Shown here: positions 20,387-30,487 of the stretch, in pieces
Numbering within the stretch: the stretch's first letter is position 1
Layout of the letters: each line of letters begins with the position of its first letter
Assembly (NCBI GenBank): GCA_030692765.1
Contig: JAUYUB010000010.1
Coordinates: 108,010-172,009, forward strand
From: Sulfuricurvum sp.
Lineage (GTDB): Bacteria; Campylobacterota; Campylobacteria; Campylobacterales; Sulfurimonadaceae
Length of the DNA: 64,000 nucleotides
Direction: 5' to 3'
The notes under the pieces: generated by a model
What the model was told of the DNA's origin: nothing
Database searches by the model: none
What the model saw: only the letters and a program-made list of their open reading frames with translations
Made by a program: the position numbers and the translations under genes

Positions 20387-21368
20387 CATAAAATACTCCT
20401 GCTTGTCCTGAGGCAACACCAAGAACAGGTGTTTCAAGCTTTACGGTCGCATGATCTCCATCTATCACTACATGACATTTCACAGCTTCCGTACGATATC
20501 GTAACTTTACCGTACACTCTAACTCTTTACGCTCATCAAACATGTTGATATTTTCCAATTCAACTTCATGACATTCAAGTGCTTCTTTTGGTCCAACTAC
20601 GATCTGATTAGTGTTAGGTCGAATCTCAACCACAAAATGAGGATCATGCGCACCGTTGACGGTAAAACCTTTACGTTTTCCGATCGTATAGTGCATGTAG
20701 CCTTTGTGTTTTCCCACTACCTTACCCTCAAGATCAAGTACTTCACCCTCTTGATCCACATTGACATACGGTTTTAACACATCGGCATACGTCGTCTCAA
20801 CAAAACATATCTCGCTTGACTCCCCTTGGGATGCAAATGATTCAAGCCCTTGGATGCCTGCGGCATACGCCTTGATATCGACTTTGTGTTTTTCACCCAA
20901 TGGAAATAATAAACGAGGGACCAAAGCAGGATTGATGTAAAAAAGAAAATAGCTTTGATCTTTGGTATCGTCATGTGCTTGCAGCAAATACTGCCCGTCA
21001 TGGCGTATGTAATGTCCTGTGGCAATGTATTGAGCACCGATGCTGTCTGCGAACTCTACCATAGACCCAAATTTTATATTACGATTACACAGCGCACATG
21101 GGTTAGGGGTTTTACCCTCTTGGTAGGTTTGAATAAAGGGGGTAAAAACTTTTTCATTGAACTTTTCTTGCAAATCTAAGATATGCAGTTTTACCCCTGC
21201 AAATTCTGCTGCCTTTTGAGCTCGCGCCTGATGGATCTCATGGTAGCCTGGCTTTGAGTGAAGCTTCATATAGACGCCTTCTACTTCATACCCTTGTTCT
21301 TTTAACAGAAGCGTTGATACGGTTGAGTCAACACCGCCGCTCATACCTATTAATACTTTTTGTGCCAT
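20349..21368 (-). CDS. mnmA: tRNA 2-thiouridine(34) synthase MnmA
   Basis: GMSGGVDSTVS PP-loop, TPNPCALCNRNIKFG, SSEICFV. Confidence 0.96.
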   Translation of the reverse strand: MAQKVLIGMSGGVDSTVSTLLLKEQGYEVEGVYMKLHSKPGYHEIHQARAQKAAEFAGVKLHILDLQEKFNEKVFTPFIQTYQEGKTPNPCALCNRNIKFGSMVEFADSIGAQYIATGHYIRHDGQYLLQAHDDTKDQSYFLFYINPALVPRLLFPLGEKHKVDIKAYAAGIQGLESFASQGESSEICFVETTYADVLKPYVNVDQEGEVLDLEGKVVGKHKGYMHYTIGKRKGFTVNGAHDPHFVVEIRPNTNQIVVGPKEALECHEVELENINMFDERKELECTVKLRYRTEAVKCHVVIDGDHATVKLETPVLGVASGQAGVFYDGEKLLGGGWIV

Positions 21369-22153
21369 TAGTTCTCATCCCTATTGCATATTGGTCTGTT
21401 ATCAAAGTAAGAGGAAAGAGTCTTATAATACTTCGTATCGTCCAGACCTTCTTTCTTGAGTGTCGCCATCTGAGCTACCAATGATTTTTCAATTTCATTG
21501 ACCACATAATCAAGGTCATCGGTCAACGTTATTAGTTTGAGATCTTTTTCATCGATCATCCCCTCCGCCAACATCTTATCTTTTATAAACTGCATAAGCG
21601 GAGCGTAAAACTCAATCCCGATAACAAACAGATGAACACCCCATACTTTTCGGGTTTGAATCAGTGTCAATGCTTCAAACATTTCATCCAGTGTCCCAAA
21701 TCCCCCCGGAAAAATCACATACGCCATCGAATATTTGACCAGCATCACCTTACGTGAGAAAAAATAATCAAAACTTCGCCCCTTGGTAATGAAACGATTG
21801 GGTTCCTGTTCCTGAGGAAGTTCGATATTTAGCCCAATGGATTCAACATTTTCATGCTCATAGGCTCCCCGGTTTGCCGCTTCCATAACGCCTGGTCCGC
21901 CTCCGGTTATAATATTATAACCACGTTCACCCAACATACTTGCCAAATGGGTTGCCTGAGTATAATAGGGATGATTTTCATCCACACGAGCGCTGCCAAA
22001 AATCGTCACAGATGGGCCAAGATCTCCGAGCTCATCAAAACCTTGTACAAAATCAGCGATTATCTTAAAAACACTCCAGACATCTCCAGATTTGATGTCT
22101 TTGACGTAACGGTTACTTTGATACTCTCTTTTTTTCGCTCTTCCATGTGGCAT
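21368..22153 (-). CDS. TIGR00730/LOG family Rossmann-fold protein
   Basis: ITGGGPGVMEAANRGAYE and FPGGFGTLDEMFEALTLIQT. Confidence 0.93.
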   Translation of the reverse strand: MPHGRAKKREYQSNRYVKDIKSGDVWSVFKIIADFVQGFDELGDLGPSVTIFGSARVDENHPYYTQATHLASMLGERGYNIITGGGPGVMEAANRGAYEHENVESIGLNIELPQEQEPNRFITKGRSFDYFFSRKVMLVKYSMAYVIFPGGFGTLDEMFEALTLIQTRKVWGVHLFVIGIEFYAPLMQFIKDKMLAEGMIDEKDLKLITLTDDLDYVVNEIEKSLVAQMATLKKEGLDDTKYYKTLSSYFDNRPICNRDEN

Positions 22154-22155
22154 GT

Positions 22156-23028
22156 TTACCCCTTGAGTTTCGTCAGACGATCTCGCTTGCTGCCTATAGA
22201 CGTTATCTGAACCCCAAAGTTTCCATCAACAATTACCACTTCTCCTTGTGCGATGACATTATCATCTACCAAAATATCCAAAGGATCGTTGGCCAACTGA
22301 TTGAGTTCAATAACCGAACCGATGTCCATGCTCAGAACATCTTTTAAAAGCATTTTTTTCTTCCCGATCCGAACGCGTACAGGAAGCTTGACATCCAAGA
22401 TAAGACCGATATTTTTCATTTCCATATCATCAAGTTTTCGTTCGTAACTTTGTGTGTCTGTGCTTGATGAAGGTGCTGCGACAGATGAAGATACAGGGTT
22501 AGTCGTTACAGCGCTTGGACCTTCCAATGCATGCGCAATAGTAGCATCAATCGCAAACATAATGAGTGTATTAATCGTTCCCAACGAAAAGCTGTAGACT
22601 AACATTTTACTGTATCCGTCCAAATTAACTTCGCCATTATCAGGTATAAAAAACGCTTCGTCAGTTTTAATGACAAATTTAGGCAGCTCTTTTTGAGAAG
22701 CCAAAGTTGTACTCATGGCCCCTGCTATATTGGAAATAATCTCCTTGAGCGCATCAAGGTCTTCATCATTCATCTCCTCTTTACTCTCGCCATCACCGCC
22801 TAGCATCATATCACCAAGCGCTGTTGCAAGAGATGGCTGAACTAATATGATCCCTTTACCTGCTGTCGGACCGGAAAAATTCAAGCCAACTGTCGCTATT
22901 GGAGGGATAACATTCGAAACAATCGAAATTGTTTCCGATTCTTTAAACACAATCGAAGGTGCTTGACCTGTTAATCCTTCGATCGTTGCCGTTGCTTCCT
23001 GGGCGAATAACCCCGTAAAATCACTCAT
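22156..23028 (-). CDS. fliY: flagellar motor switch protein FliY
   Basis: CheC-like central domain and C-terminal FliN/SpoA domain (DVKLPVRVRIGKKKMLLKDVLSMDIGSVIEL). Confidence 0.92.
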   Translation of the reverse strand: MSDFTGLFAQEATATIEGLTGQAPSIVFKESETISIVSNVIPPIATVGLNFSGPTAGKGIILVQPSLATALGDMMLGGDGESKEEMNDEDLDALKEIISNIAGAMSTTLASQKELPKFVIKTDEAFFIPDNGEVNLDGYSKMLVYSFSLGTINTLIMFAIDATIAHALEGPSAVTTNPVSSSVAAPSSSTDTQSYERKLDDMEMKNIGLILDVKLPVRVRIGKKKMLLKDVLSMDIGSVIELNQLANDPLDILVDDNVIAQGEVVIVDGNFGVQITSIGSKRDRLTKLKG

Positions 23029-24125
23029 TATTCATCCTCTTCAAACTCATCTATGGTTTTAACCATCTCTTTGGCCACTGCGGCACGCACTTTTCGTTTC
23101 AATTCGAACTCTTTGAGTGCTCGCTTGACCGCATCTTTTTCGGTGTCTATTTTTTGAGTTATCTGTACTGATTTTCTAAAACGCCGCAGTCCCATTTCTG
23201 CTATAAAACGCTCTTTTCCATCAACACTGACACTGACAATATCATTGGCAGCCACATTAAGCCGTAAAATATCTCCGACTTCTATATCCAACAATTCTTT
23301 CAGTGTTAATTCTGCCGCTCCAAGATTGACTTCAAAATTAACATGAGCACCCCCCAAGAGCACTTGAAGTTCCTGATTGCGGCTTTTTTTGGAGCTGGTT
23401 TCATTCAGCATCAAATCACGGCTTGCCAATTTTGGCAAAATAGGCTCCAGTGCAATAACCGGATAACAGATATTCATCATTCCCGAACTGTGCCCTATTA
23501 TGATTTCCATGACAACCATGACAACAATTTCATTTTGTGCCACTATCTGAACCACATTGGGACTCGACTCTTTTGACTCAATCTGGGGATAAAGATCCGT
23601 AACGGGGCCCCATGCTTCACGCAATGTATTCATCATAACACGTAAAATGGTTTCAAATAAGGAAAGTTCAATATCGGAAAACTCGCGACTTGCTTCAAAA
23701 GGCTCTCCGCGTCCTCCTAAAATACGGTCCAACATAGGAAAAGCAATAGATGGATTGATCTCTAAAACCCCATTACCTTCCAAGGGTTTCATCGAAAAGA
23801 CATTAAAACTCGTAGGATTTGGCAAGGACATTAAAAATTCGCCATACGTCATCTGATCAACCGAATGCAGCTGTATCTCTACAATAGAGCGCATTATCGA
23901 GGAAATTTGGGATGAGATCGAACGAGCCATTTTGTCATGGATTCCGCGAAAGGCACGAAGCTGCTCTTTGGATACACGGTTGGGTCGCTTAAAATCATAC
24001 AGGGTAATTTGGCGATGAGAGGAAAAACTACTCTCTTCTTCTGCTTCTAACCCGCCAACATCACCATCATCATCCACAACGTCCAATAGGGCATCAATCT
24101 CTTCTTGGGATAAAATATCTGCCAT
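23028..24125 (-). CDS. fliM: flagellar motor switch protein FliM
   Basis: N-terminal LSQEEIDALL CheY-binding motif; SpoA C-terminus. Confidence 0.96.
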   Translation of the reverse strand: MADILSQEEIDALLDVVDDDGDVGGLEAEEESSFSSHRQITLYDFKRPNRVSKEQLRAFRGIHDKMARSISSQISSIMRSIVEIQLHSVDQMTYGEFLMSLPNPTSFNVFSMKPLEGNGVLEINPSIAFPMLDRILGGRGEPFEASREFSDIELSLFETILRVMMNTLREAWGPVTDLYPQIESKESSPNVVQIVAQNEIVVMVVMEIIIGHSSGMMNICYPVIALEPILPKLASRDLMLNETSSKKSRNQELQVLLGGAHVNFEVNLGAAELTLKELLDIEVGDILRLNVAANDIVSVSVDGKERFIAEMGLRRFRKSVQITQKIDTEKDAVKRALKEFELKRKVRAAVAKEMVKTIDEFEEDE

Positions 24126-24128
24126 GCT

Positions 24129-24815
24129 TTACCCCTCCACCACTTCTTTAATACGTCGAATAACGGATTTATGAATCTGAGAAATTCGAGATTCTGTAAT
24201 ATTTACTATTTCACTGATCTCTTTGAGCGTCAGTTCTTCAAAATAATAAAGCTGTATTATCATCTGATCACGCTCTTCAAAGCCCATCAAGACATCTTTA
24301 ATAGCATCTATAAGTTCTTCATGTTCCATTCGATCCAGTGTTCCGTCCGATTCATTTGTAAACTGATCATCCAACGGGAGCACGGTATAGATATCCGATG
24401 CGATACGCGCATCATGAATTTTTTCTACATCCATCATCAAAATAAGGGCCAATTCCTGGTTGGAAGGCTCAGTATCATGTTCGACCAAATATTTTTCAAT
24501 GGCTTTATCAATCTCTTTGATAAGCCGACGGCTGGAACGGCTTACTAAATCCAGCGAACGCAAATAGTCCAACATAGCACCATAAACTCGCGTCTTTGCG
24601 TATCCCCAGAACGAATCATTTTGGGCCTCATCGTAACGACGCGCCAGCTTAACAAGCTCTTCTGTACCAATAGCGCATAAATCCATATAATCAATCGAAC
24701 TAGGCAGTCGTTCTTTTAGACGAAATGACATTGCTTTAACCGCAGGAAGGTATTGCAAAGCGAGCTGATCTTCAATGTGCTTTAGCTCTTGACAGTATAT
24801 ACCGGCACCGCTCAT
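24129..24815 (-). CDS. fliA: flagellar sigma factor FliA (sigma28)
   Basis: Sigma region 2 and 4 motifs (SSIDYMDLCAIGTEEL; LTLKEISEIVNITESRISQIHKSVIRRIKE). Confidence 0.94.
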   Translation of the reverse strand: MSGAGIYCQELKHIEDQLALQYLPAVKAMSFRLKERLPSSIDYMDLCAIGTEELVKLARRYDEAQNDSFWGYAKTRVYGAMLDYLRSLDLVSRSSRRLIKEIDKAIEKYLVEHDTEPSNQELALILMMDVEKIHDARIASDIYTVLPLDDQFTNESDGTLDRMEHEELIDAIKDVLMGFEERDQMIIQLYYFEELTLKEISEIVNITESRISQIHKSVIRRIKEVVEG

Positions 24816-25135
24816 GCTTTCCTCCGTTCATCTCCGCTTAGCAATTCATCTTTATTCGCATAATATGCATCGATAAATTGCTCACGCCTATTAATTTCAC
24901 GTACATAACCATCCAAGCTTCGTTCATGTGAATGCTTAGGAAATGCATATGCTTTAACTCCCAATGTCTGAAAATAAAAGCCTACGCACAGATGAGCAAA
25001 AAGATAAAAAAAAGTAGAAATCAGAAGAGTATAAATTAAAAAATCTTCAGCACTGTCCGATTGCAATACCCCAAAAACGATACCCGCGATAAATCCCTGT
25101 ACCGTAAAAAAAGCAACAAAATTTGAACCCCGCAT
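24812..25135 (-). CDS. small membrane protein of flagellar operon (HP1033-like position)
   Basis: 107 aa with two TM segments between flhG and fliA; no recognised domain. Confidence 0.7.
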   Translation of the reverse strand: MRGSNFVAFFTVQGFIAGIVFGVLQSDSAEDFLIYTLLISTFFYLFAHLCVGFYFQTLGVKAYAFPKHSHERSLDGYVREINRREQFIDAYYANKDELLSGDERRKA

Positions 25136-25151
25136 GAACAGCCTTAATAAA

Positions 25152-26024
25152 TTAGAAGTGTTCCATTAAACGTTTGAATAATCCGCCTAATCCACTCTCT
25201 TGGGGATTTACCAGCACATTTCGTTCCAATTTCTTCGCAATACGCTTCACAATCATCTCCAACTCCGCTGTAGGTTTTGAAGCAGGAAATTCTCGTGCAA
25301 AAAGAGCCCTTTTTTTCACACTTACAGCAACTTTTGGATCACTGGATATCTGCCCTAAATAATTCAAGCGCAGCTTATCTCCTATATTGGCAAGGGCAAC
25401 TTTTTGAATTTTTTCAAATAATGCAGCCGCTTCCCTATCACTTCGAACCTGGTTCATTATAACATTGATTTCATCACGAAGACGCGATGTTATTTTTATC
25501 GTGGCATACGCATCCGTTATGGCAGCAGGGTCAGGAACCGTTACGACAATTACATCATCACATGCCCGTAAAAAAAGCTGTGTATGCTCTCCTATACCTG
25601 CCCCAGTATCGATAATCAGCACATCCAAATCATCCAATACATGAGCTTCACCCATAAAGCGTTCAAATATGCTGGAAGAGGCATATTTAAAAATCTCTTC
25701 ACCGCTTTCACCGGGTATCAGCACCAAATTTTTTTCAATAGGGACTAGTATCTCTTCAACCGTAGCTTCCCCTTTGAGGACATGTAAAATATTCTTTTTG
25801 ATTTTGACATTAAACATCACATCCAGATTTGCCAAACCGATATCCGCATCAAAGATACCCACTTTCAACCCATGCTTCGCCATCATATGGGCCATATTCG
25901 AGCTGATCGTACTTTTACCGACTCCCCCTTTTCCACTGGTTATCGCGATGAAGCGGGTTTTTTTGGGCGAAACAGTTCTATTTTGGTTCACCAATGCTTC
26001 GAGCTTGGCGGCTTGATGTATCAT
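25152..26024 (-). CDS. flhG: MinD-like ATPase FlhG/YlxH
   Basis: TSGKGGVGKSTISSN deviant Walker A; adjacent to flhF. Confidence 0.94.
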   Translation of the reverse strand: MIHQAAKLEALVNQNRTVSPKKTRFIAITSGKGGVGKSTISSNMAHMMAKHGLKVGIFDADIGLANLDVMFNVKIKKNILHVLKGEATVEEILVPIEKNLVLIPGESGEEIFKYASSSIFERFMGEAHVLDDLDVLIIDTGAGIGEHTQLFLRACDDVIVVTVPDPAAITDAYATIKITSRLRDEINVIMNQVRSDREAAALFEKIQKVALANIGDKLRLNYLGQISSDPKVAVSVKKRALFAREFPASKPTAELEMIVKRIAKKLERNVLVNPQESGLGGLFKRLMEHF

Positions 26025-27283
26025 GAGCTTTCACCCTTACGAAATCCATTCAGCAAACAATCAACCAAAAAGTCACTGTTGGATACCACTAAATCTTCCG
26101 GCACTTCTTGTCCGATTGAAAAGTAGCTAATCGGTATTTTAGTCTCATACACCAATGAGAAAATATTGCCGAATCCTCTGGTTTCATCCAACTTTGTAAA
26201 CATCATCGTATCAATACCCAATGGAGCAAAATTGTCATAGGTTGCTTTAAGATCCTCATATTTTATAGAACTTGGCAATACCAGTACCACATCAACGCTG
26301 TAATCAGTATCATTGGAACGTAAACATTCATATATTTTTTCGATTTTACCTTTGTCATACGGTGAACTTCCCATCGTATCAATCAAAATATAATCGCTGT
26401 AACGCAAAGAGTTCAAAGCAGTCGAAAACTCAGGAGGATCTACTACCGTCTCAATGCCTAACTTCATCATACGAGCATACTGCATAAGCTGCTCAACCGC
26501 ACCGATACGGTAGGTATCCAAGACAACAAGCCCTACTTTGTATTTTTTTTCCATCAAATAAGAATAACGTGCCGCCAGCTTGGCAATCGAAGTTGTTTTT
26601 CCGACTCCCGTAGGACCTACGAGCATCACTACTTTTTTACCGCCTGCTTTTGGTGATGTTTCCAAACGAACCGGAATCATTTTACGTAACAATACTTGAA
26701 AATAGCGTTTTACCGTTTCCGAATTTTCCCTCATCTTGGAGGGCATGTGTTCCAAAGTAAGCTGCATCATCTCATCCAAATGCTCTTGATTCATCCCACT
26801 TTCACGAGCAAGACGATAAATCTCTGCAAACTCTGGAGGAATTGTGATGGATGTTTTTGGAGATTTCTCATCCCAAAACATATTCTGTATTATTTTAACT
26901 TTATCTCCGAGTTTTTCGATCTCATCTTTGATCCGTTTGAGGTCTTCACTGGGTGCTGCAGAGGTGTGTTTTGGAGTGCGCTCTTCTTCGGTAACTTCTG
27001 CAATTTTAGAGATTTGCTTCGCTGCTTCGGAAATATTAAAGAGGACATCACTGCTTTTTTGCGCAAGAGGGCGTTGCTGCGTTAACGGTTCTTTATTTCT
27101 TGGAGTTGACTTGGATATGGATTCTTCTTCGACACCAACGACGATCTCATACAGCGCACTTTTTCCCAGCGACTTTTTTTGGATCTCTCGGGTTTCGATA
27201 AGCATCGCATCTTCGCCTACTTCCAGCTGCGCTTTTTTAAGCGCTTCGGCAGGAGTGGAACCGCTAAAGGTCAAGATTTTCAT
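26021..27283 (-). CDS. flhF: flagellar biosynthesis GTPase FlhF
   Basis: MKILTFSGSTPAEALKKAQ; SRP GTPase motifs GPTGVGKTTSIAKLAARY, TKLDETRGFGN; start set at internal Met. Confidence 0.94.
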   Translation of the reverse strand: MKILTFSGSTPAEALKKAQLEVGEDAMLIETREIQKKSLGKSALYEIVVGVEEESISKSTPRNKEPLTQQRPLAQKSSDVLFNISEAAKQISKIAEVTEEERTPKHTSAAPSEDLKRIKDEIEKLGDKVKIIQNMFWDEKSPKTSITIPPEFAEIYRLARESGMNQEHLDEMMQLTLEHMPSKMRENSETVKRYFQVLLRKMIPVRLETSPKAGGKKVVMLVGPTGVGKTTSIAKLAARYSYLMEKKYKVGLVVLDTYRIGAVEQLMQYARMMKLGIETVVDPPEFSTALNSLRYSDYILIDTMGSSPYDKGKIEKIYECLRSNDTDYSVDVVLVLPSSIKYEDLKATYDNFAPLGIDTMMFTKLDETRGFGNIFSLVYETKIPISYFSIGQEVPEDLVVSNSDFLVDCLLNGFRKGESS

Positions 27284-27794
27284 ATCGTCTCCGTCTTTTC
27301 TGTGCGTTTGTACCCAAACTCCGCATTGGTATGAGGACACTGAGTCGCTCTTTGTATCCAGCATGAGGAAGTGTCAACTCTGCCGTCTTCATGATTCTAT
27401 TGTCAAAGAATATCATATCCAAATCTAGCGTTCTAGGCGCATTAGCAAAACTGCGTTTACGCCCAAAATGTTTTTCTATTCTAAAGATCCGCTGCAACAA
27501 TCTTCGTGGATTCAAAGAGGTTACGATTTGGATAACCGTATTGTAAAAATCAGCTTGTTGCGTATAGCCAAAAGGGGGATTGCGAACAATCACCCCGTTT
27601 TGAACCGGATAGATCTGCGGACTACGGCGTAAATAAACCCATAAATGCTCCAATCGACGCTGCGTATCCCCCACATTTCCACCAACACCCAACACAACAC
27701 GGTGGCGATACACAGAGGGTTTTGCACGATAATGCGGAAAACAACGATTGATGATCACACAATATCGTTCATCCAATGGGCGCTGCAGTGGCAT
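27264..27794 (-). CDS. folK: 2-amino-4-hydroxy-6-hydroxymethyldihydropteridine diphosphokinase
   Basis: LGVGGNVGDTQRRLEHLW, RTLDLDMIFFDN, LPHAGYKERLSVLIPM. Confidence 0.9.
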   Translation of the reverse strand: MPLQRPLDERYCVIINRCFPHYRAKPSVYRHRVVLGVGGNVGDTQRRLEHLWVYLRRSPQIYPVQNGVIVRNPPFGYTQQADFYNTVIQIVTSLNPRRLLQRIFRIEKHFGRKRSFANAPRTLDLDMIFFDNRIMKTAELTLPHAGYKERLSVLIPMRSLGTNAQKRRRRYENLDL

Positions 27795-27799
27795 GACCG

Positions 27800-28276
27800 T
27801 TACTCTTGTACTGCACCTTGCTGTGCCGCGCGTATTGCCGTGATCTCACTCAATACCTGCATCATTCCTACCATTGCCAAATGGTATCCAAACGGTCCAA
27901 ATCCAATAATAGATGACGTACATGCAGGAGCTGTCATACTTTTTTGACGAAACTCTTCGCGGCGATAAATATTGCTGATGTGCACTTCGATCGTCGGAAG
28001 ATTCACTGCAGCAATCGCATCACGAATCGCGATGGATGTATGCGTATAAGCCGCAGGATTGATAATAATCCCGTCCGTATCTCCATAGCACTCTTGGATA
28101 CGATCAACAATTTCACCCTCGAGATTACTCTGATAAAATTCGATTTCAATACCATTTTGCTCTGCAAACTCTTTCATTTGCGCATGAATTTGCTCTAGAC
28201 GCATCGGGCCGTAAACTTGCTGTTCACGAACACCCAACATATTGAGATTAGGACCTTGGATTACCGCTATTTTCAT
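27800..28276 (-). CDS. aroQ: type II 3-dehydroquinate dehydratase
   Basis: [18 protein letters not shown]...[17 protein letters not shown]...[14 protein letters not shown]. Confidence 0.97.
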   Translation of the reverse strand: MKIAVIQGPNLNMLGVREQQVYGPMRLEQIHAQMKEFAEQNGIEIEFYQSNLEGEIVDRIQECYGDTDGIIINPAAYTHTSIAIRDAIAAVNLPTIEVHISNIYRREEFRQKSMTAPACTSSIIGFGPFGYHLAMVGMMQVLSEITAIRAAQQGAVQE

Positions 28277-28397
28277 TCATAAACCTTGACTTCTTCATTT
28301 TAAGGGTAGATTATAAACGGTAATAGATTATAAGGAACTAAAAGGGCGATTTTCACCCATTTTACGAGTATAATTTCGTCACAAAAGGAATACACTT

Positions 28398-29618
28398 ATG
28401 CACATATTACTTGCCGATGCCATTTTAGCCAATGATACGATTCTGCGCGATCACGGAATCGTTTTTCACAAAACGATCCTTGAGATTGCTTCCAATGAAG
28501 ATTTACGTTTACGCTATAGGGATCAATGTATTGAACTGGGAAATAACTCCATCCTTCTCCCAGGACTGATCAATCCCCATGTCCATCTGGAATTCAGCGC
28601 CAACCGTTCTACTCTCACCTATGGTGGTTTTATGCCGTGGTTATCGAGTGTCATGGCCAACCGTGATGATTTGATCAATGACTGTAACGACGATTGCATT
28701 GCTCATACGATAGACACCATGCTCTCCAATGGAATTACGGCATTTGGCGCGGTCAGTTCGTATGGTTATGATCTGGATGCATGTGCAAAAGCGCCACAAA
28801 AGGTGGTCTATTTCAATGAATTGATCGGTTCCGATCCTAAAATGGCGGATGCCCTTTATGGCAATTTTCAAGAGCGACTTTTTGCTTCACAAGGAAGCGC
28901 AAGAGAAGGGTTTTATCCCTCTGTTGCAATTCATTCGCCCTATTCTGTCCACCGTGTCATCATTAAAAAAGCACTCGCCTACGCAAAAGAGCATCACCTT
29001 AGAGTCAGTGCTCACTTTATGGAAAGTCCTGCTGAGAGACAATGGCTGGATGAAAATGGAGGCGATTTCAAACCCTTTTTTGAAAATTTTCTCAAACAGC
29101 ATCAAGCAGCGAATACTGCGCAGGAATTTTTGAGCTATTTTGATGAAACCCCTACTTTATTTACTCATGTCGTTCATCCTAAAGAAGAAGAATTGGCACT
29201 AATCCAAAAAGGGAAGCACACCATCATCCACTGCCCTATATCCAATCGCCTCCTAGGTAACGGTGCCCTTGATTTAGAAAAGATACAAGCACATAACATA
29301 CGCTGGACATGCGGAACCGACGGTCTAAGTTCCAATTATGCACTTGATTTATTTGAAGAGATGAAAATTGCCCTGTTCATGCATCATGGACATGATTTAC
29401 TGCCGCTCGCCTATGAACTATGGCGCAGTGTGACTGCTAACGCGGCCGAAGCATTGAATTTAAATTGTGGTAAAATCGCAGCAGATTATGATGCAGACCT
29501 ATTGGTTGCACGTGTTGATTATCCGATCAATGAACAGCTACCTATCCATCTACTGCTGCAACCGTGCAAAATCGAATCGGTGTACATCCAAGGTAAAAAA
29601 GTAAAAGGAAACAACTAA
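28398..29618 (+). CDS. aminofutalosine deaminase family amidohydrolase (futalosine menaquinone pathway)
   Basis: LLPGLINPHVHLEFS, VSAHFMESPAERQW, THVVHPKEEELALI; resembles Campylobacterota aminofutalosine deaminases. Confidence 0.82.
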   Translation: MHILLADAILANDTILRDHGIVFHKTILEIASNEDLRLRYRDQCIELGNNSILLPGLINPHVHLEFSANRSTLTYGGFMPWLSSVMANRDDLINDCNDDCIAHTIDTMLSNGITAFGAVSSYGYDLDACAKAPQKVVYFNELIGSDPKMADALYGNFQERLFASQGSAREGFYPSVAIHSPYSVHRVIIKKALAYAKEHHLRVSAHFMESPAERQWLDENGGDFKPFFENFLKQHQAANTAQEFLSYFDETPTLFTHVVHPKEEELALIQKGKHTIIHCPISNRLLGNGALDLEKIQAHNIRWTCGTDGLSSNYALDLFEEMKIALFMHHGHDLLPLAYELWRSVTANAAEALNLNCGKIAADYDADLLVARVDYPINEQLPIHLLLQPCKIESVYIQGKKVKGNN

Positions 29619-30487
29619 TGGAAACTCTCCAGAAAATAGGCTCAACTCTCGCGTCAGGATTGCGGCTCATACAAGCCAATTTCAAAGCAACACTATTAGT
29701 CCTTTTTGTCATTTGGTTGATTCTTCCCTCTGGTGATGAATCGATGAGATTTCATAATCTTCAAAAAATCACCCTAACAGGGCCTATTCTCGATGCTACT
29801 AGCATTCTTGAACAAATCGATGAAGCACGCGAAGACAAAGAGATTAAAGGTGTCCTTTTTTCCATTGATTCTCCCGGCGGTGCCGTTGCCCCCTCTGTCG
29901 AAATTGCTTATGCGATCAAGCGCCTAGCGCAAATCAAACCGACCATCGTCTATGCAGCAGGTATTATGGCAAGCGGAGGTTATTACTCTGCCATATGGGG
30001 AAGTGAAATCATCGCTAATCCTGGAAGTATGATAGGTTCCATAGGGGTAATCATGCAAGGTGCCGACGTATCCGAGTTAATGCAAAAAGTAGGGGTGAAA
30101 ACACAAGTAGTTCATGCCGGTACCTACAAACAAGTAGGTACCTTTGACCGCCCTTGGAATCCTCAAGAACGTGCTGAACTGGATAAAGTGATCAATGGAA
30201 CTTACGATCTTTTCGTTCACGATGTAGCACAAGCCCGTAAGTTGGATGTAAATAAAAGCCGTGACTATGCCGATGCCCATATCTTTACGGCATCTCAGGC
30301 GAAACAAGTCGGATTAGTGGATCGTATCGGCGTCGAATATGATGCCAAAAAACGGGTTGAAACACTTGCTAAGATCAAAGATCCGGTTTGGAATAAGGAA
30401 GACCCTATGGAGCGATTTTTCAAGCGCTTTGCCGCAGAGGGTGCGACATTAGCTCACACCTATTTTCCGCCGATTACGTTGAAATAA
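29618..30487 (+). CDS. sppA: signal peptide peptidase SppA
   Basis: SIDSPGGAVAPSVEI, AAGIMASGGYYSA, NPGSMIGSIGVIMQ. Confidence 0.95.
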   Translation: METLQKIGSTLASGLRLIQANFKATLLVLFVIWLILPSGDESMRFHNLQKITLTGPILDATSILEQIDEAREDKEIKGVLFSIDSPGGAVAPSVEIAYAIKRLAQIKPTIVYAAGIMASGGYYSAIWGSEIIANPGSMIGSIGVIMQGADVSELMQKVGVKTQVVHAGTYKQVGTFDRPWNPQERAELDKVINGTYDLFVHDVAQARKLDVNKSRDYADAHIFTASQAKQVGLVDRIGVEYDAKKRVETLAKIKDPVWNKEDPMERFFKRFAAEGATLAHTYFPPITLK

